Source: Helicobacteraceae bacterium | GTDB taxonomy: Bacteria > Campylobacterota > Campylobacteria > Campylobacterales > Sulfurimonadaceae | Direction: 5' to 3' | NCBI GenBank assembly: GCA_947498025.1 | Contig: CANMJR010000010.1 | Location: forward strand, 17,789 to 81,788 | Length of the DNA stretch: 64,000 nucleotides | Program-made: the position numbers and the translations under genes | Shown here: positions 9,669-19,433 of the stretch, in pieces | How positions within the stretch are numbered: position 1 is the stretch's first letter | How the letters are laid out: the number at the start of each line of letters is the position of its first letter | The notes under the pieces: generated by a model | Seen by the model: the letters and a program-made list of their open reading frames with translations, nothing else | Databases searched by the model: none | Told to the model about the DNA's origin: nothing

Positions 9669-10996
9669 TATAAAATATATCTTGATAAGTCGTTGTCTTC
9701 AACAATAATATCAAGCTTCTCATGCACAAACTCTGCTGTTATTACAAAGTCCTCATTTTTATGTTCGTCCGCATTAAAACTTATCTCTTCCAAAACTTTT
9801 TCTAAAACAGTGTGCAATCTTCTTGCACCAATGTCTTCAGTAACCTCATTTGCACGATGTGAAACTTTTGCGATAGCTTTTATTGCCTCATCTTCAAAAA
9901 TGAGGTTCACTCCCTCTACGCCTAAGAGCGCTTTGTATTGTGTAAGCAGAGAGTTTTTTGTTTGCGTTAAAATTTTGTAGAGCGTCTCTTCCGTGAGCGA
10001 TTCAAGCTCAACGCGAAGAGGAAATCTACCTTGAAGTTCAGGTATCAAATCGCTCGGTTTTGTAAGATGAAATGCACCTGCCGCAATAAAAAGAATATGG
10101 TCGGTATTTACAACTCCATACTTTGTTGTAACACTGCTGCCCTCGACAATAGGAAGCAAGTCTCTTTGAACTCCCTCTTTGCTAGGGTCATTTCTGCCCT
10201 GTGACTTAGAGCTGATAGCAATCTTGTCAATCTCATCCAAAAAGATAATTCCACCATCCTCAGCGCGTCTGAGTGCTTCGGCATGGATGTTTGTCATATT
10301 GAGAAGTTTTGAAGTTGCTTCATTTTTTAAAAGTGATTTTGCATCTTTTACGCTCATCTCTTTTTTATTATCTTCTTTGTTCATAGCTGTAAATATTTTA
10401 GAAAAAGATTCTTGAACTTTTGCCATCTCCGGCGGAAGATTTGTGTCATTAAACTCAATATTTATCTTATCAAATTCAATAGAGATAATTTTATCATCCA
10501 TCTCACCGTTTATAACTTTTTCTTCCATTGACTTTAAAATTTTTGCATAATCATCTTTTTTCTCTTGGCTTGCTTGTTCCGGCAGGGGAGGGAGAAGTTT
10601 TTCTACGATTTTATTGACAATATAGTTTTCTATTTTGTCTTTGTTTGTCTCTTCTTGCTCTGCTTTTACGAGGTTTATTGCATTTACAACCAAATCTCGT
10701 ACCATTGACTCAACATCTCTTCCGACAAAACCGACTTCAGTGTATTTGCTCGCTTCAACTTTTATAAAAGGGACTTTCATCATGTTTGCAAGACGTCTTG
10801 AAATTTCAGTTTTTCCGACACCAGTTGAACCGATCATAAGAATGTTTTTAGGCATTATTTCATCTTGAAACTCTTGGCTTAGCTGCATTCTTCTATATCT
10901 TGTTCTAAGTGCGAGAGCAATAGTTTTTTTGGCGTCTTTTTGAGAAATAACATATTTATCTAAATACTCGACTATCTCTTTGGGAGTTAAATTCAT
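9668..10996 (-). CDS. hslU: ATP-dependent protease ATPase subunit HslU
   Basis: [24 protein letters not shown]; next to hslV. Confidence 0.96.
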   Translation of the reverse strand: MNLTPKEIVEYLDKYVISQKDAKKTIALALRTRYRRMQLSQEFQDEIMPKNILMIGSTGVGKTEISRRLANMMKVPFIKVEASKYTEVGFVGRDVESMVRDLVVNAINLVKAEQEETNKDKIENYIVNKIVEKLLPPLPEQASQEKKDDYAKILKSMEEKVINGEMDDKIISIEFDKINIEFNDTNLPPEMAKVQESFSKIFTAMNKEDNKKEMSVKDAKSLLKNEATSKLLNMTNIHAEALRRAEDGGIIFLDEIDKIAISSKSQGRNDPSKEGVQRDLLPIVEGSSVTTKYGVVNTDHILFIAAGAFHLTKPSDLIPELQGRFPLRVELESLTEETLYKILTQTKNSLLTQYKALLGVEGVNLIFEDEAIKAIAKVSHRANEVTEDIGARRLHTVLEKVLEEISFNADEHKNEDFVITAEFVHEKLDIIVEDNDLSRYIL

Positions 10997-11538
10997 TCTT
11001 TTTCTTCCTCAAGCGTGAGAATTTTGATGTTATGATTTGTATAAATACAGAGGTCTGCAGCAATGCTTAAACTCTCACGAACCAACTCCTCTTCATCAAG
11101 CGAGGTGTGCTTTTTGAGCGCTCTTGCTGCTGATATTGCATAGTTTCCGCCACTTCCAATCGAGGCAATTTCCCCATCTTCGGGTTCAACGACATCCCCG
11201 TTTCCGGTTAAAATAAAAATATGTTCATTATTCAAAACAATCATCATAGCTTCAAGACGGCGAAGAACTTTATCTTTTCTCCATGCCTTAGAAAACTCGA
11301 CAACCGATTTTAAAATATCACCTTTTTTATCTTCTAAAAACTCTTCGAACATGTCAAAAAGATTAAAAGCATCGGCAGTACTGCCTGCAAATCCGGCAAG
11401 AACTTTGCCCTTGTGGAGTGTGCGAATTTTTGTGGCATTTCCTTTTAAGACGCTGTCTCCAAAAGTAACTTGTCCATCCCCGCCGATTACAGCTTTGTTC
11501 TTGCCTTTGTATGCAAGTATCGTGGTTGCATCAAACAT
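10993..11538 (-). CDS. hslV: ATP-dependent protease subunit HslV
   Basis: N-terminal threonine-peptidase pattern [26 protein letters not shown]. Confidence 0.95.
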   Translation of the reverse strand: MFDATTILAYKGKNKAVIGGDGQVTFGDSVLKGNATKIRTLHKGKVLAGFAGSTADAFNLFDMFEEFLEDKKGDILKSVVEFSKAWRKDKVLRRLEAMMIVLNNEHIFILTGNGDVVEPEDGEIASIGSGGNYAISAARALKKHTSLDEEELVRESLSIAADLCIYTNHNIKILTLEEEKE

Positions 11539-11984
11539 TATTCGCCTTGAACATCCACATGTAGAGTCGCATGAATTCCGTGACCGAGTTTAAAGTCCAA
11601 ATCATGTTCTCCTACAGTTTTTATAGTCAGTTTATCTGTGATATGTTTTTTATCTATATCTATTTTATGTTGCTCAAAAAGGGCATGGGCTACTTCCTCT
11701 TTTGTGATAGAACCAAAGAGATGACCGTTCTGACCAAGCTTTTTAGTTATGATTATTTCTGCTTTATCAAGTTTTGACGCCAAAACTTTCAGGAGTGCTA
11801 TCTCCTCTTCTAAAGCTTTAGCATTTTGAATTTCTTCCTCTTTATGCTGCGCTAAAATTTCAGCAGTCGCATGTTTTGCAAAACCTTTTCCAATTAAAAA
11901 GTTTTTGCCGTAACCATCTTTTACCTCTTTCACTTCACCGGCTTTACCTAAACTTTTTACATCTTTTATTAATAGTACTTTCAT
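11538..11984 (-). CDS. rplI: 50S ribosomal protein L9
   Basis: [31 protein letters not shown]. Confidence 0.96.
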   Translation of the reverse strand: MKVLLIKDVKSLGKAGEVKEVKDGYGKNFLIGKGFAKHATAEILAQHKEEEIQNAKALEEEIALLKVLASKLDKAEIIITKKLGQNGHLFGSITKEEVAHALFEQHKIDIDKKHITDKLTIKTVGEHDLDFKLGHGIHATLHVDVQGE

Positions 11985-12005
11985 CTTTATTCCTTAATTT
12001 TATAA

Positions 12006-12788
12006 TTATCTTTTTATTTTTCCACTATAAGAAACAATACCATGGGATAAGTTGCCTATTTTTGTATAGCCCATGTCGGAAAGAATTCTTGCACAGTGTG
12101 CACTTCTGCTGCCAACATGACAGTAAACAATAATGTTTTCATCTTTGCCAAGGTTGGCTTCATCAAGCGTTTGGAAAAAACTGCTTGTCGGAACAAGTTT
12201 ATCAGCACCTTCGATATGACCCATTTTCCACTCCATGTGCTCACGAACATCCACAAGTTTAAAGTGAACCATTCCAAGTGAACGCGCTTCAAGAAGTGCA
12301 GTAAGTTCGTCAGAATCTAGTTCATGGTTATTCACTAAAGCTTCACACTCCTGTTTTGTAAGACCGCGAGAGTGTTGATGTACAACTTCTTCCATCTGGT
12401 TTTCTTGGCGCTTTGCAGCTGCGAACTCCGGTGTACAGAAAATTTGGCAGTGACAAACGCCATCTTCCGGAATCTCTTTTTCAATTGCAGGTGTACATGG
12501 ACACATTCTATCATCTGAACTTTTATAAACTCCATCCACTTGCTCTACCATGTAACAAGGACAAAATCTTTTGTTGTACATCATTTTATTGCGGGCAAGA
12601 CCCAGCTGTACGCCCTCATTAATCTCTTCTTGCGGATTGTATTCCCAATTAAATTGCTTCACTACTTTGTCTGTAAATTTAATTGTTTTTTCTAGTTCAG
12701 CTTGAAACTCAGGTGAATTCATATCTATTTTTATTATACTCATTGTTAAGTTCCTAATTATTTTTATTTTTACGAGCTTTACCGGCAA
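12006..12788 (-). CDS. ferredoxin-thioredoxin reductase catalytic-subunit-like domain fused to rhodanese
   Basis: CPC...CPC...CHC cysteine pattern followed by rhodanese domain with active-site CHVGSRS; true start probably ATG at 12743 (MSIIKIDMN). Confidence 0.85.
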   Translation of the reverse strand: MPVKLVKIKIIRNLTMSIIKIDMNSPEFQAELEKTIKFTDKVVKQFNWEYNPQEEINEGVQLGLARNKMMYNKRFCPCYMVEQVDGVYKSSDDRMCPCTPAIEKEIPEDGVCHCQIFCTPEFAAAKRQENQMEEVVHQHSRGLTKQECEALVNNHELDSDELTALLEARSLGMVHFKLVDVREHMEWKMGHIEGADKLVPTSSFFQTLDEANLGKDENIIVYCHVGSRSAHCARILSDMGYTKIGNLSHGIVSYSGKIKR

Positions 12789-13998
12789 TTATAAAGCGTA
12801 AAGCATTGAGTTTGATAAATCCCGCTGCATCTTTTTGGTCATAAACAGAATCCTCTTCAAAAGTACAATACTCCGGATTAAAAAGCGAATTTTCAGATGA
12901 ACGACCAACAACGCTCACAACACCTTTGTAGAGTTTTAATCTAACGCTTCCGGAGACATTTACCTGTGTTTTGTCAATTGCAGCCTGAAGCATTTCTCTC
13001 TCTGGGGCAAACCAAAATCCGTTATAGATAAGTTTTGCATAGCGAGGCATCATCTCATCTTTAAGGTGTGCTTCTTCACGGTCAAGAGTAATTGACTCAA
13101 TTGCACGGTGTGCTTTTATCATAATTGTTCCGCCCGGTGTCTCATAACATCCGCGGCTTTTCATACCGACAAATCTGTTTTCAACGATGTCTGCACGGCC
13201 GATTCCATGTTTACCGGCAATCTTATTGAGAGTTGCAAGCATAGTTGCAGGGCTTAACTCCTCTCCATTTAATGATATTGGGTCGCCGTTTTTGTATCCA
13301 AGTGTAATATATTCAGCAACATCCGGAGCATCTTCAGGTTTTGTCGTCCATAGCCACATGCTGTCTTCAGGCTCCGCATTTGGGTCTTCCAAAATTCCAC
13401 CCTCATAAGAGATGTGAAGAAGATTAGCATCCATAGAGTAGGGTGATTTTTTACCTTTTGTATCGATCTGAATGCCATGTTCTGCCGCATAAGCTAAAAG
13501 TTTTTCTCTTGAATTTAAATCCCACTCTCTCCATGGAGCGATAATAGTAAGAGTAGAATCTTTGCCTAAATAACCCATCTCAAATCGTACTTGGTCGTTT
13601 CCTTTGCCTGTCGCGCCGTGGCTCACGCCGTCCGCACCGGTAATATGAGCAATCTCCACCTGTCTTTTAGCGATAAGCGGTCTTGCAATTGAAGTTCCTA
13701 AAAGGTATTCACCCTCATAAATCGCATTTGCTCTAAACATAGGAAATACATAATCTTTTACAAACTCTTCTCTTAAATCATCAATAAAGATGTTTTCAGG
13801 TTTGATACCCAAGGCTAGAGCCTTTACGCGAGCAGGTTCAACTTCTTCGCCTTGACCGATATCAGCTGTAAAAGTTACAACTTCACACTTGTATTCATCT
13901 TGAAGCCATTTTAAAATAACACTTGTATCTAAACCGCCGGAATAGGCTAAAACTACTTTTTTAACATTTTTTTTCATGTAAAAAACCCTTATAAGCAA
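12754..13998 (-). CDS. argG: argininosuccinate synthase
   Basis: [32 protein letters not shown]. Confidence 0.97.
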   Translation of the reverse strand: MLIRVFYMKKNVKKVVLAYSGGLDTSVILKWLQDEYKCEVVTFTADIGQGEEVEPARVKALALGIKPENIFIDDLREEFVKDYVFPMFRANAIYEGEYLLGTSIARPLIAKRQVEIAHITGADGVSHGATGKGNDQVRFEMGYLGKDSTLTIIAPWREWDLNSREKLLAYAAEHGIQIDTKGKKSPYSMDANLLHISYEGGILEDPNAEPEDSMWLWTTKPEDAPDVAEYITLGYKNGDPISLNGEELSPATMLATLNKIAGKHGIGRADIVENRFVGMKSRGCYETPGGTIMIKAHRAIESITLDREEAHLKDEMMPRYAKLIYNGFWFAPEREMLQAAIDKTQVNVSGSVRLKLYKGVVSVVGRSSENSLFNPEYCTFEEDSVYDQKDAAGFIKLNALRFIIAGKARKNKNN

Positions 13999-14118
13999 AA
14001 TAATTGTCGCGATATTACTATAAAAGAGATTAAAAAATAGCTTGAATGCAGTTTTATTTAATGATAAAGTAGGGGATTGTTTTAGATAGTTATAAGATAA
14101 TAGAATACGAAATGTTGG

Positions 14119-14146
14119 CTCAAAAGGGCTTTATTACCCTTTTGAG
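14119..14146 (-). terminator. hairpin at flaG 3' end
   Basis: CTCAAAAGGG (14119-14128) / CCCTTTTGAG (14137-14146). Confidence 0.6.
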
Positions 14147-14526
14147 TCAAACAATATCCCCGTTACTTCTTTCATTTTTGGAAGAAAATCAGCTGCTTGT
14201 TCTGCCGGAAATCTTCGAATCATTTTATTCGTTTGCGCTTCAATTACAGATACATAAAAAACATCTTGTTGATCTACGCCAAATTTTAAGTTTGTGTTCA
14301 TCGGAGCCATCGCGTTATTTAGCTCTTTTACTAACGCCTCTACTTGCTCTTTAGAATTTATTTTTTCAGCTTTTTGCGTAGTACTTTGCTGCATCTCTTT
14401 TACAAGGTCAACTTTGGGCTGCTCCACTTGCTGAACCGACTGTTGTGTTTTTGCCATTCTTCCCTGCGACTCACCAGCACCCATATTAGTTTGTTGCTGT
14501 TTTGCTACACCTGCTATGCCATCCAT
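14134..14526 (-). CDS. flaG: FlaG family flagellar protein
   Basis: C-terminal FlaG pattern LKFGVDQQDVFYVSVIEAQTNKMIRRFPAEQAADFLPKM. Confidence 0.85.
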   Translation of the reverse strand: MDGIAGVAKQQQTNMGAGESQGRMAKTQQSVQQVEQPKVDLVKEMQQSTTQKAEKINSKEQVEALVKELNNAMAPMNTNLKFGVDQQDVFYVSVIEAQTNKMIRRFPAEQAADFLPKMKEVTGILFDSKG

Positions 14527-14566
14527 GACTCACTCCTCACCTTCAAGAATATTGTTGTTAGACAGA

Positions 14567-14593
14567 ATATCGGCTGTTAAAAAAATAACTTAA
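14567..14593 (-). promoter_or_regulatory. candidate sigma-28 (FliA) promoter for flaG
   Basis: Minus strand TTAAGTTA ... GCCGATAT, close to TAAAGTTT-N11-GCCGATAA. Confidence 0.5.
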
Positions 14594-14661
14594 ATAAATT
14601 AAATAATATTTTTTTACTTTATCTCTTCTAACTGCTACATATTTATGATAATCTTGCGTGC

Positions 14662-15867
14662 ATGAATGAATATATAAATCTATTAAAAAAAGAGCCGGTT
14701 TTAAGACGCCTCTCTTCTATACAGCTTATTGCATATTTTGGTGCTTGGTTTAGCAATGTTGCAATATACACCCTTCTTCTTGATATGAAAGTATCGCCTG
14801 AAATTGTTGCATTTGTGGCAATGCTCCATTTTTTAGCCGGTGTTATTCAAGCGCCGCTTTCAGGTTCTATTATAGATATGCTCAGACCTAAAAAATTGAT
14901 GCTCTCTCTTATCTTTGTACAAGTTTTGGCAACTCTATTTTTAATTCTGGTTACCGACATAAACGATTTATGGCTTTTGTATGTCCTGATATTTATTAAA
15001 ATGGCGGCAGCTAGTTTTTATTTTACTACCGAAATGTCACTTCTGCCAAAAATTCTTCATGGAAATAAACTTCAAAAGGCAAATGAGCTTCACTCTATAA
15101 TCTGGTCATTTTCATATACTTTAGGAATGGCTATAAGCGGTTTTGTGGTTTATATGCTCGGTATCAAAATCGCCTTTATATTGGATGCTCTCATGTTTAT
15201 TGTTGGTTTTTTCCTGCTTTATACTTTGGAGATTAAAGTTGAATTTCTAAAAAGCAAAGAGAATTTATTAGAGATGATGCGAGATACTTTTAGATACCTC
15301 AAAAGATTTCCGCATGCCATGCACCTTATGTTTGTTCATGCTTTTGTAGGACTCACTGCCTTTGATGCGCTTGTGGCTTTGATGGTTGATAAATATTACG
15401 CTTCTGTCATCGCCACCTCTTTGGCTTTGGGACTTTTACATGCTTCAAGAGCTTTAGGTCTTGTCATCGGTCCCGTAATTTTAGGCTCTTGGGTCAATAA
15501 CAAACGAGTGGTTGCCATTTTTATTCTGCAAGCAATCGCCGTTTGGTTTTGGGCGTTTATGATGCACAACTTTTATCTCTCCCTCTTTGCAAGCGTAATT
15601 GTCGGGCTATTTACTACAACACTTTGGTCCTACACATACACACTTCTGCAAAAAAATATAGAGGAGAAATATTATGGGCGAATCGTCGCATACAACGACA
15701 TGATTTTTCTAAGTTCGGCAGCATTGACCTCTTTTATGATTGGATATTTGGCTTCAAACGACTACTCTTTAGAATTCATAACCGTAGCCATCGGAAGCGG
15801 GTTTATTGTGGGCGGAGTCTATTTTGCATGGATACTCAAAACTCAAAATATAAAAGAGATTATATGA
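14662..15867 (+). CDS. MFS transporter
   Basis: 401 aa, ~12 TM segments, MFS-type loop (GSIIDMLRPKKLM). Confidence 0.85.
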   Translation: MNEYINLLKKEPVLRRLSSIQLIAYFGAWFSNVAIYTLLLDMKVSPEIVAFVAMLHFLAGVIQAPLSGSIIDMLRPKKLMLSLIFVQVLATLFLILVTDINDLWLLYVLIFIKMAAASFYFTTEMSLLPKILHGNKLQKANELHSIIWSFSYTLGMAISGFVVYMLGIKIAFILDALMFIVGFFLLYTLEIKVEFLKSKENLLEMMRDTFRYLKRFPHAMHLMFVHAFVGLTAFDALVALMVDKYYASVIATSLALGLLHASRALGLVIGPVILGSWVNNKRVVAIFILQAIAVWFWAFMMHNFYLSLFASVIVGLFTTTLWSYTYTLLQKNIEEKYYGRIVAYNDMIFLSSAALTSFMIGYLASNDYSLEFITVAIGSGFIVGGVYFAWILKTQNIKEII

Positions 15868-16115
15868 TTTCATTTGCATTTATCGGCGGAGTTCTTCTGA
15901 ATATCGGGGCATATCTAACATATAAAGGGAAGATTTATGAAGCCGTAATAGTTTATCTTTTTGCGGATTCTTGTTGGGTAGTCATGGCATATCAAAGGGA
16001 TGATTTCTGGGGAGTTTTTTCCATAATCATTGGGGTGACTTTTGGTTTTTTGGCGTTTATAAAGATGCGAAGCGGAGAGATGAATAAATCACTCAACAAA
16101 AAGGAGAACGAGTAG
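15864..16115 (+). CDS. small membrane protein
   Basis: ATG at 15864 overlapping MFS stop (MISFAFIGGVLLNIGAYLTYKG...); listed longer ORF is the same frame extended upstream. Confidence 0.65.
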   Translation: MISFAFIGGVLLNIGAYLTYKGKIYEAVIVYLFADSCWVVMAYQRDDFWGVFSIIIGVTFGFLAFIKMRSGEMNKSLNKKENE

Positions 16116-16964
16116 ATGGCATCCGGAATTTTTATGCTGCTCGACGACATAGCGATGCTGGCGGATGATGTGGCGGTGGCAAGTAAAATAGCCACGCAAA
16201 AAACGGTGGCAATTTTGGGAGATGACTTAGCCGTCAATGCCCAAAAAGCGACAGGGTTTGACCAGTCAAGGGAACTAGCGGTTATCTGGGCAATCACAAA
16301 GGGCTCTCTAAAAAATAAAGCGATAATTTTGCCTCTGGCTTTTATACTTAGTGCCGTAGCACCAAGTTTCATTATTTACATTTTAATGCTGGGTGCTCTG
16401 TATCTTCTTTATGAAGGAACGGAGAAGATTGAAGAGTATCTTTTTCATAAACATCATGAAGCAAAAAATGAAGAGTTGCTTCATTCAACCAAAGAGACTA
16501 TTTTAGACATCGAAAAAGAGAAGATAAAATCAGCCGTATTTACAGACTTTATACTCTCCATAGAAATCGTTGTAATTGCGCTCGCTGCCGTAGCAAATCA
16601 GCCATTTACGGTGCAAATCGTATCTACTCTGTTTGTAGCAGTTGTAGCCACTTTTGGTGTCTATGGCTTGGTTGCCATGATAGTGAGAATGGATAATTTA
16701 GGCTTTTGGCTTATAGAAAAAAAACACCAAAAAAGCGGAGATTTTCTCATAAGTGCCATGCCAAAATTGATAAAAACATTGGCATTCGTCGGAACATTCG
16801 CTATGATTTTAGTGGGAAGCGGCATATTGGTTCACCATATCGAAGTGTTGCACCATTTTTTTATAGCTGCTATTCCGTTTATAATAAATGAGCTGTTAGT
16901 CGGTCTTTTAATAGGTGCGGCTCTGCTTTTGATTATGAAGTTATTTAAGAAGTGGGTTTTTTAG
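16116..16964 (+). CDS. DUF808 family membrane protein
   Basis: MASGIFMLLDDIAMLADDVAVASKIATQKTVAILGDDLAVNAQK. Confidence 0.9.
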   Translation: MASGIFMLLDDIAMLADDVAVASKIATQKTVAILGDDLAVNAQKATGFDQSRELAVIWAITKGSLKNKAIILPLAFILSAVAPSFIIYILMLGALYLLYEGTEKIEEYLFHKHHEAKNEELLHSTKETILDIEKEKIKSAVFTDFILSIEIVVIALAAVANQPFTVQIVSTLFVAVVATFGVYGLVAMIVRMDNLGFWLIEKKHQKSGDFLISAMPKLIKTLAFVGTFAMILVGSGILVHHIEVLHHFFIAAIPFIINELLVGLLIGAALLLIMKLFKKWVF

Positions 16965-16972
16965 AAATCTAG

Positions 16973-16991
16973 CTCAAATTGCTAGTTGCAA
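16973..16991. repeat. 19-bp inverted repeat, left copy
   Basis: CTCAAATTGCTAGTTGCAA, exact reverse complement at 18232-18250. Confidence 0.85.
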
Positions 16992-17277
16992 ATATTCATG
17001 AGACAATTTTAAAAGAAATCCATAGAGTAAACAGTGATAAATATTTCCCTTGCTGTTATACTTTTTATTATTATAGCTATTCGATTGATTGCAAGTGTTG
17101 GGACACTTTGAACCGCCAATTCTAATATCAAGTGGCGAAAATAAATTAAACTATAATTCAATACTTTATGAGTAGAATCTTAGATGTATAGGGTGTGCAA
17201 TTAATTAATTAATGGTTAACTTTATAAGATTAAAATATTTGGCACATAAAAATATAAAGTCTAATAGGGGTTATTTT

Positions 17278-17751
17278 ATGAATTCATTCGTTAACATATT
17301 GATTATTGATGATGCTATGATAAATATAGAGGTTGTCAGGCATATATTAAGTGAAAATTATTTAAATTATCATTTTTCCATCGCCACTAGCGGTAAAGAG
17401 GCTCTTGAAATAGTTAAAATAAAGAAATTTACTTTAATTCTATTAGATATAGTGATGCCTGAAATGGATGGTTTCGATGTATGCATGGCTTTAAAAAGTG
17501 ATCCATTAACTAAAGATATACCAATAATATTTCTCACTGCAAGTACTGATCTAGATTCTATTAAAAAAGCCTTTAGTCTTGGTGCTGTTGATTATATTAC
17601 CAAACCTTTTTTAAATGCTGAATTAGTTGCGAGAGTTGGAACTCATGTTACATTATCCAGAGCGATAATGATGCTTAAGGAACATAATTTAGACCTTGAA
17701 TCTCGGTTAGAATGGGAATCTGTCTCTTTATTTCAGACATTAGAGTCTTAG
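17278..17751 (+). CDS. single-domain response regulator (receiver)
   Basis: ILIIDDAMINIEVV, LILLDIVMPEMDGF, TAS, TKPF; ATG at 17278 preferred over 17212. Confidence 0.85.
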   Translation: MNSFVNILIIDDAMINIEVVRHILSENYLNYHFSIATSGKEALEIVKIKKFTLILLDIVMPEMDGFDVCMALKSDPLTKDIPIIFLTASTDLDSIKKAFSLGAVDYITKPFLNAELVARVGTHVTLSRAIMMLKEHNLDLESRLEWESVSLFQTLES

Positions 17752-17777
17752 TCAGAATGGGATTAGTCTCCATTTTA

Positions 17778-18120
17778 CCTATGAAAATAGAGTACTTATC
17801 AACAAAAGGTCAAATCCTGGATTAGAGCAGTTTTGGAAAGATGTTTTTAAAAATCTGTCAATATTTACATACTAGCAGAAGCCTTTGAGTGTTTTTCTAC
17901 AGATATGCTTGAAGTAACCATTGCTTATGATGCATCCAAAGATGCTGCATTTTACAAATATACTCCTCATTGCCACTCACGTGTCAATGTGTTTCCTGGA
18001 ACTTTTGTGATGCTCTATCCACATGATGCACACATGTCCGGGCTCATGATTGATCAGCAACCTTAGTTTATAAAAAAAGTTGTTGTAAAGATAAGAAAAG
18101 AGTTATTGACACTTCCATAA
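17778..18120 (+). pseudogene. decayed YhcH/YjgK/YiaL-like gene
   Basis: Fragments MLEVTIAYDASKDAAFYKYTPHCHSRVNVFPGTFVMLYPHDAHMSG... then in-frame TAG, then FIKKVVVKIRKELLTLP*; further stops/frameshift upstream. Confidence 0.6.
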
Positions 18121-18231
18121 TCAAAGTAGCATTTCTCTTTTTCTCGGTTGCGCTACTCATAAATATAAATAAAACTCAAATTACTAGACAAGAGAGTGGT
18201 TGTACATCGTTAGAATAGTAAGAAAAGCTCG

Positions 18232-18250
18232 TTGCAACTAGCAATTTGAG
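18232..18250. repeat. 19-bp inverted repeat, right copy
   Basis: TTGCAACTAGCAATTTGAG. Confidence 0.85.
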
Positions 18251-18351
18251 TAAATCTAATATTTTGGCATGTTATAATGTTTTTCGTATCTATTTTTATA
18301 AAAATGATAGTCGTGAAGAAGAGTAACTATTTCAATAAAGGGGCAACTTAA

Positions 18352-19353
18352 GTGTTAGATCGCAAGAGACAAGAGCAGCTTAATATAAATTCTACCTTTG
18401 TTGTTCCCCAAAAGAAGGAAGAGCACTCTTATGTTTTATTAGACAAACGATTTTTGCATCTTGGTGACAATATAAATTTTAATCTCTATTTTAAAAACAG
18501 ACCAACGCAGATGACTCTTTTTTTACAGAGTGATACGGTAGTAGATAAGCAGCAACAACAGAGGCTTCAAGAGGTTGAACAAGTTTTTGTATCTAGCACC
18601 GAATATCATAAATATGAACTTTTTGTAGAAGAGCACCTTCAAAATCTCATACAAGATACAACCCTCACTTTAGATGAAAAAACCGATATTATCTATACTT
18701 CTAGTACGGAATTGACACACTCCCTTTATGACAATCCGGAGGCACTCGAAAATGTACAGCGCTCCGAAAATATTGTCATGCCTATTCTGCAAAGTATCTT
18801 ATATAACGATGATACAATTGCTTCTTATATGAAAATAATCGAGCATGACTACTATACACATACGCACTCCTTAAATGTGAGTGTTTACGCACTCTGTCTA
18901 GGGGCAGCACTGGGATTAAAGGAGGAAAAATTAGTCCTTTTGGGTCGGGCAGCTCTTTTGCATGATCTTGGAAAAAGTAAAATCAGTTATGAAGTTATAA
19001 ATAAAAACGGAGTACTTACTCGAGAAGAGTTTGATGAGATGAAGAACCATCCATTATTAGGGTATGAAATTGCGGTAAAGATTGGTATAAATGACAAAAA
19101 TATATTGGACGGTATTCGGCATCATCATGAAAAGCTTGACGGCAAAGGCTATCCGGATAATCTAAAAGAGCATGAGATAAAACTGTTTCCTAGAATAATA
19201 GGAATTTGTGACGTCTTTGATGCTTTAACGACGAAGCGATCCTATAAAGAGGCTATGCATTCTTTTAATGCACTTCAAATAATGAAACTTGAAATGAATG
19301 CTCACTTGGACATGAAAATTTTAAATGTATTTATAAAAATGCTTCACAAGTAA
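18352..19353 (+). CDS. HD-GYP domain protein (probable c-di-GMP phosphodiesterase)
   Basis: HDLGKSKI, HHEKLDGKGYP, FDALTTKRSYK; GTG start. Confidence 0.85.
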   Translation: MLDRKRQEQLNINSTFVVPQKKEEHSYVLLDKRFLHLGDNINFNLYFKNRPTQMTLFLQSDTVVDKQQQQRLQEVEQVFVSSTEYHKYELFVEEHLQNLIQDTTLTLDEKTDIIYTSSTELTHSLYDNPEALENVQRSENIVMPILQSILYNDDTIASYMKIIEHDYYTHTHSLNVSVYALCLGAALGLKEEKLVLLGRAALLHDLGKSKISYEVINKNGVLTREEFDEMKNHPLLGYEIAVKIGINDKNILDGIRHHHEKLDGKGYPDNLKEHEIKLFPRIIGICDVFDALTTKRSYKEAMHSFNALQIMKLEMNAHLDMKILNVFIKMLHK

Positions 19354-19433
19354 TATTTTGCGTCTCACCATTCAAACATGTATCCTAGAATTCCGACAAC
19401 TTTTAGTGTTATGTAAATATTTAGGATTTATAG

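Noticed and set aside
9535-9729. 64-aa minus ORF over repeat copy A
   Set aside because: Lies across the palindromic repeat and the hslU 3' end; no coding signal beyond being open.
15543-15863. 5' half of the 190-aa ORF
   Set aside because: Overlaps the MFS gene out of frame; the real gene starts at ATG 15864.
18174-18250. attC-like integron site from paired ACTCAAATT.CTAG repeats
   Set aside because: No R/L box consensus and no integron integrase; interpreted as part of the inverted-repeat-bounded unit.
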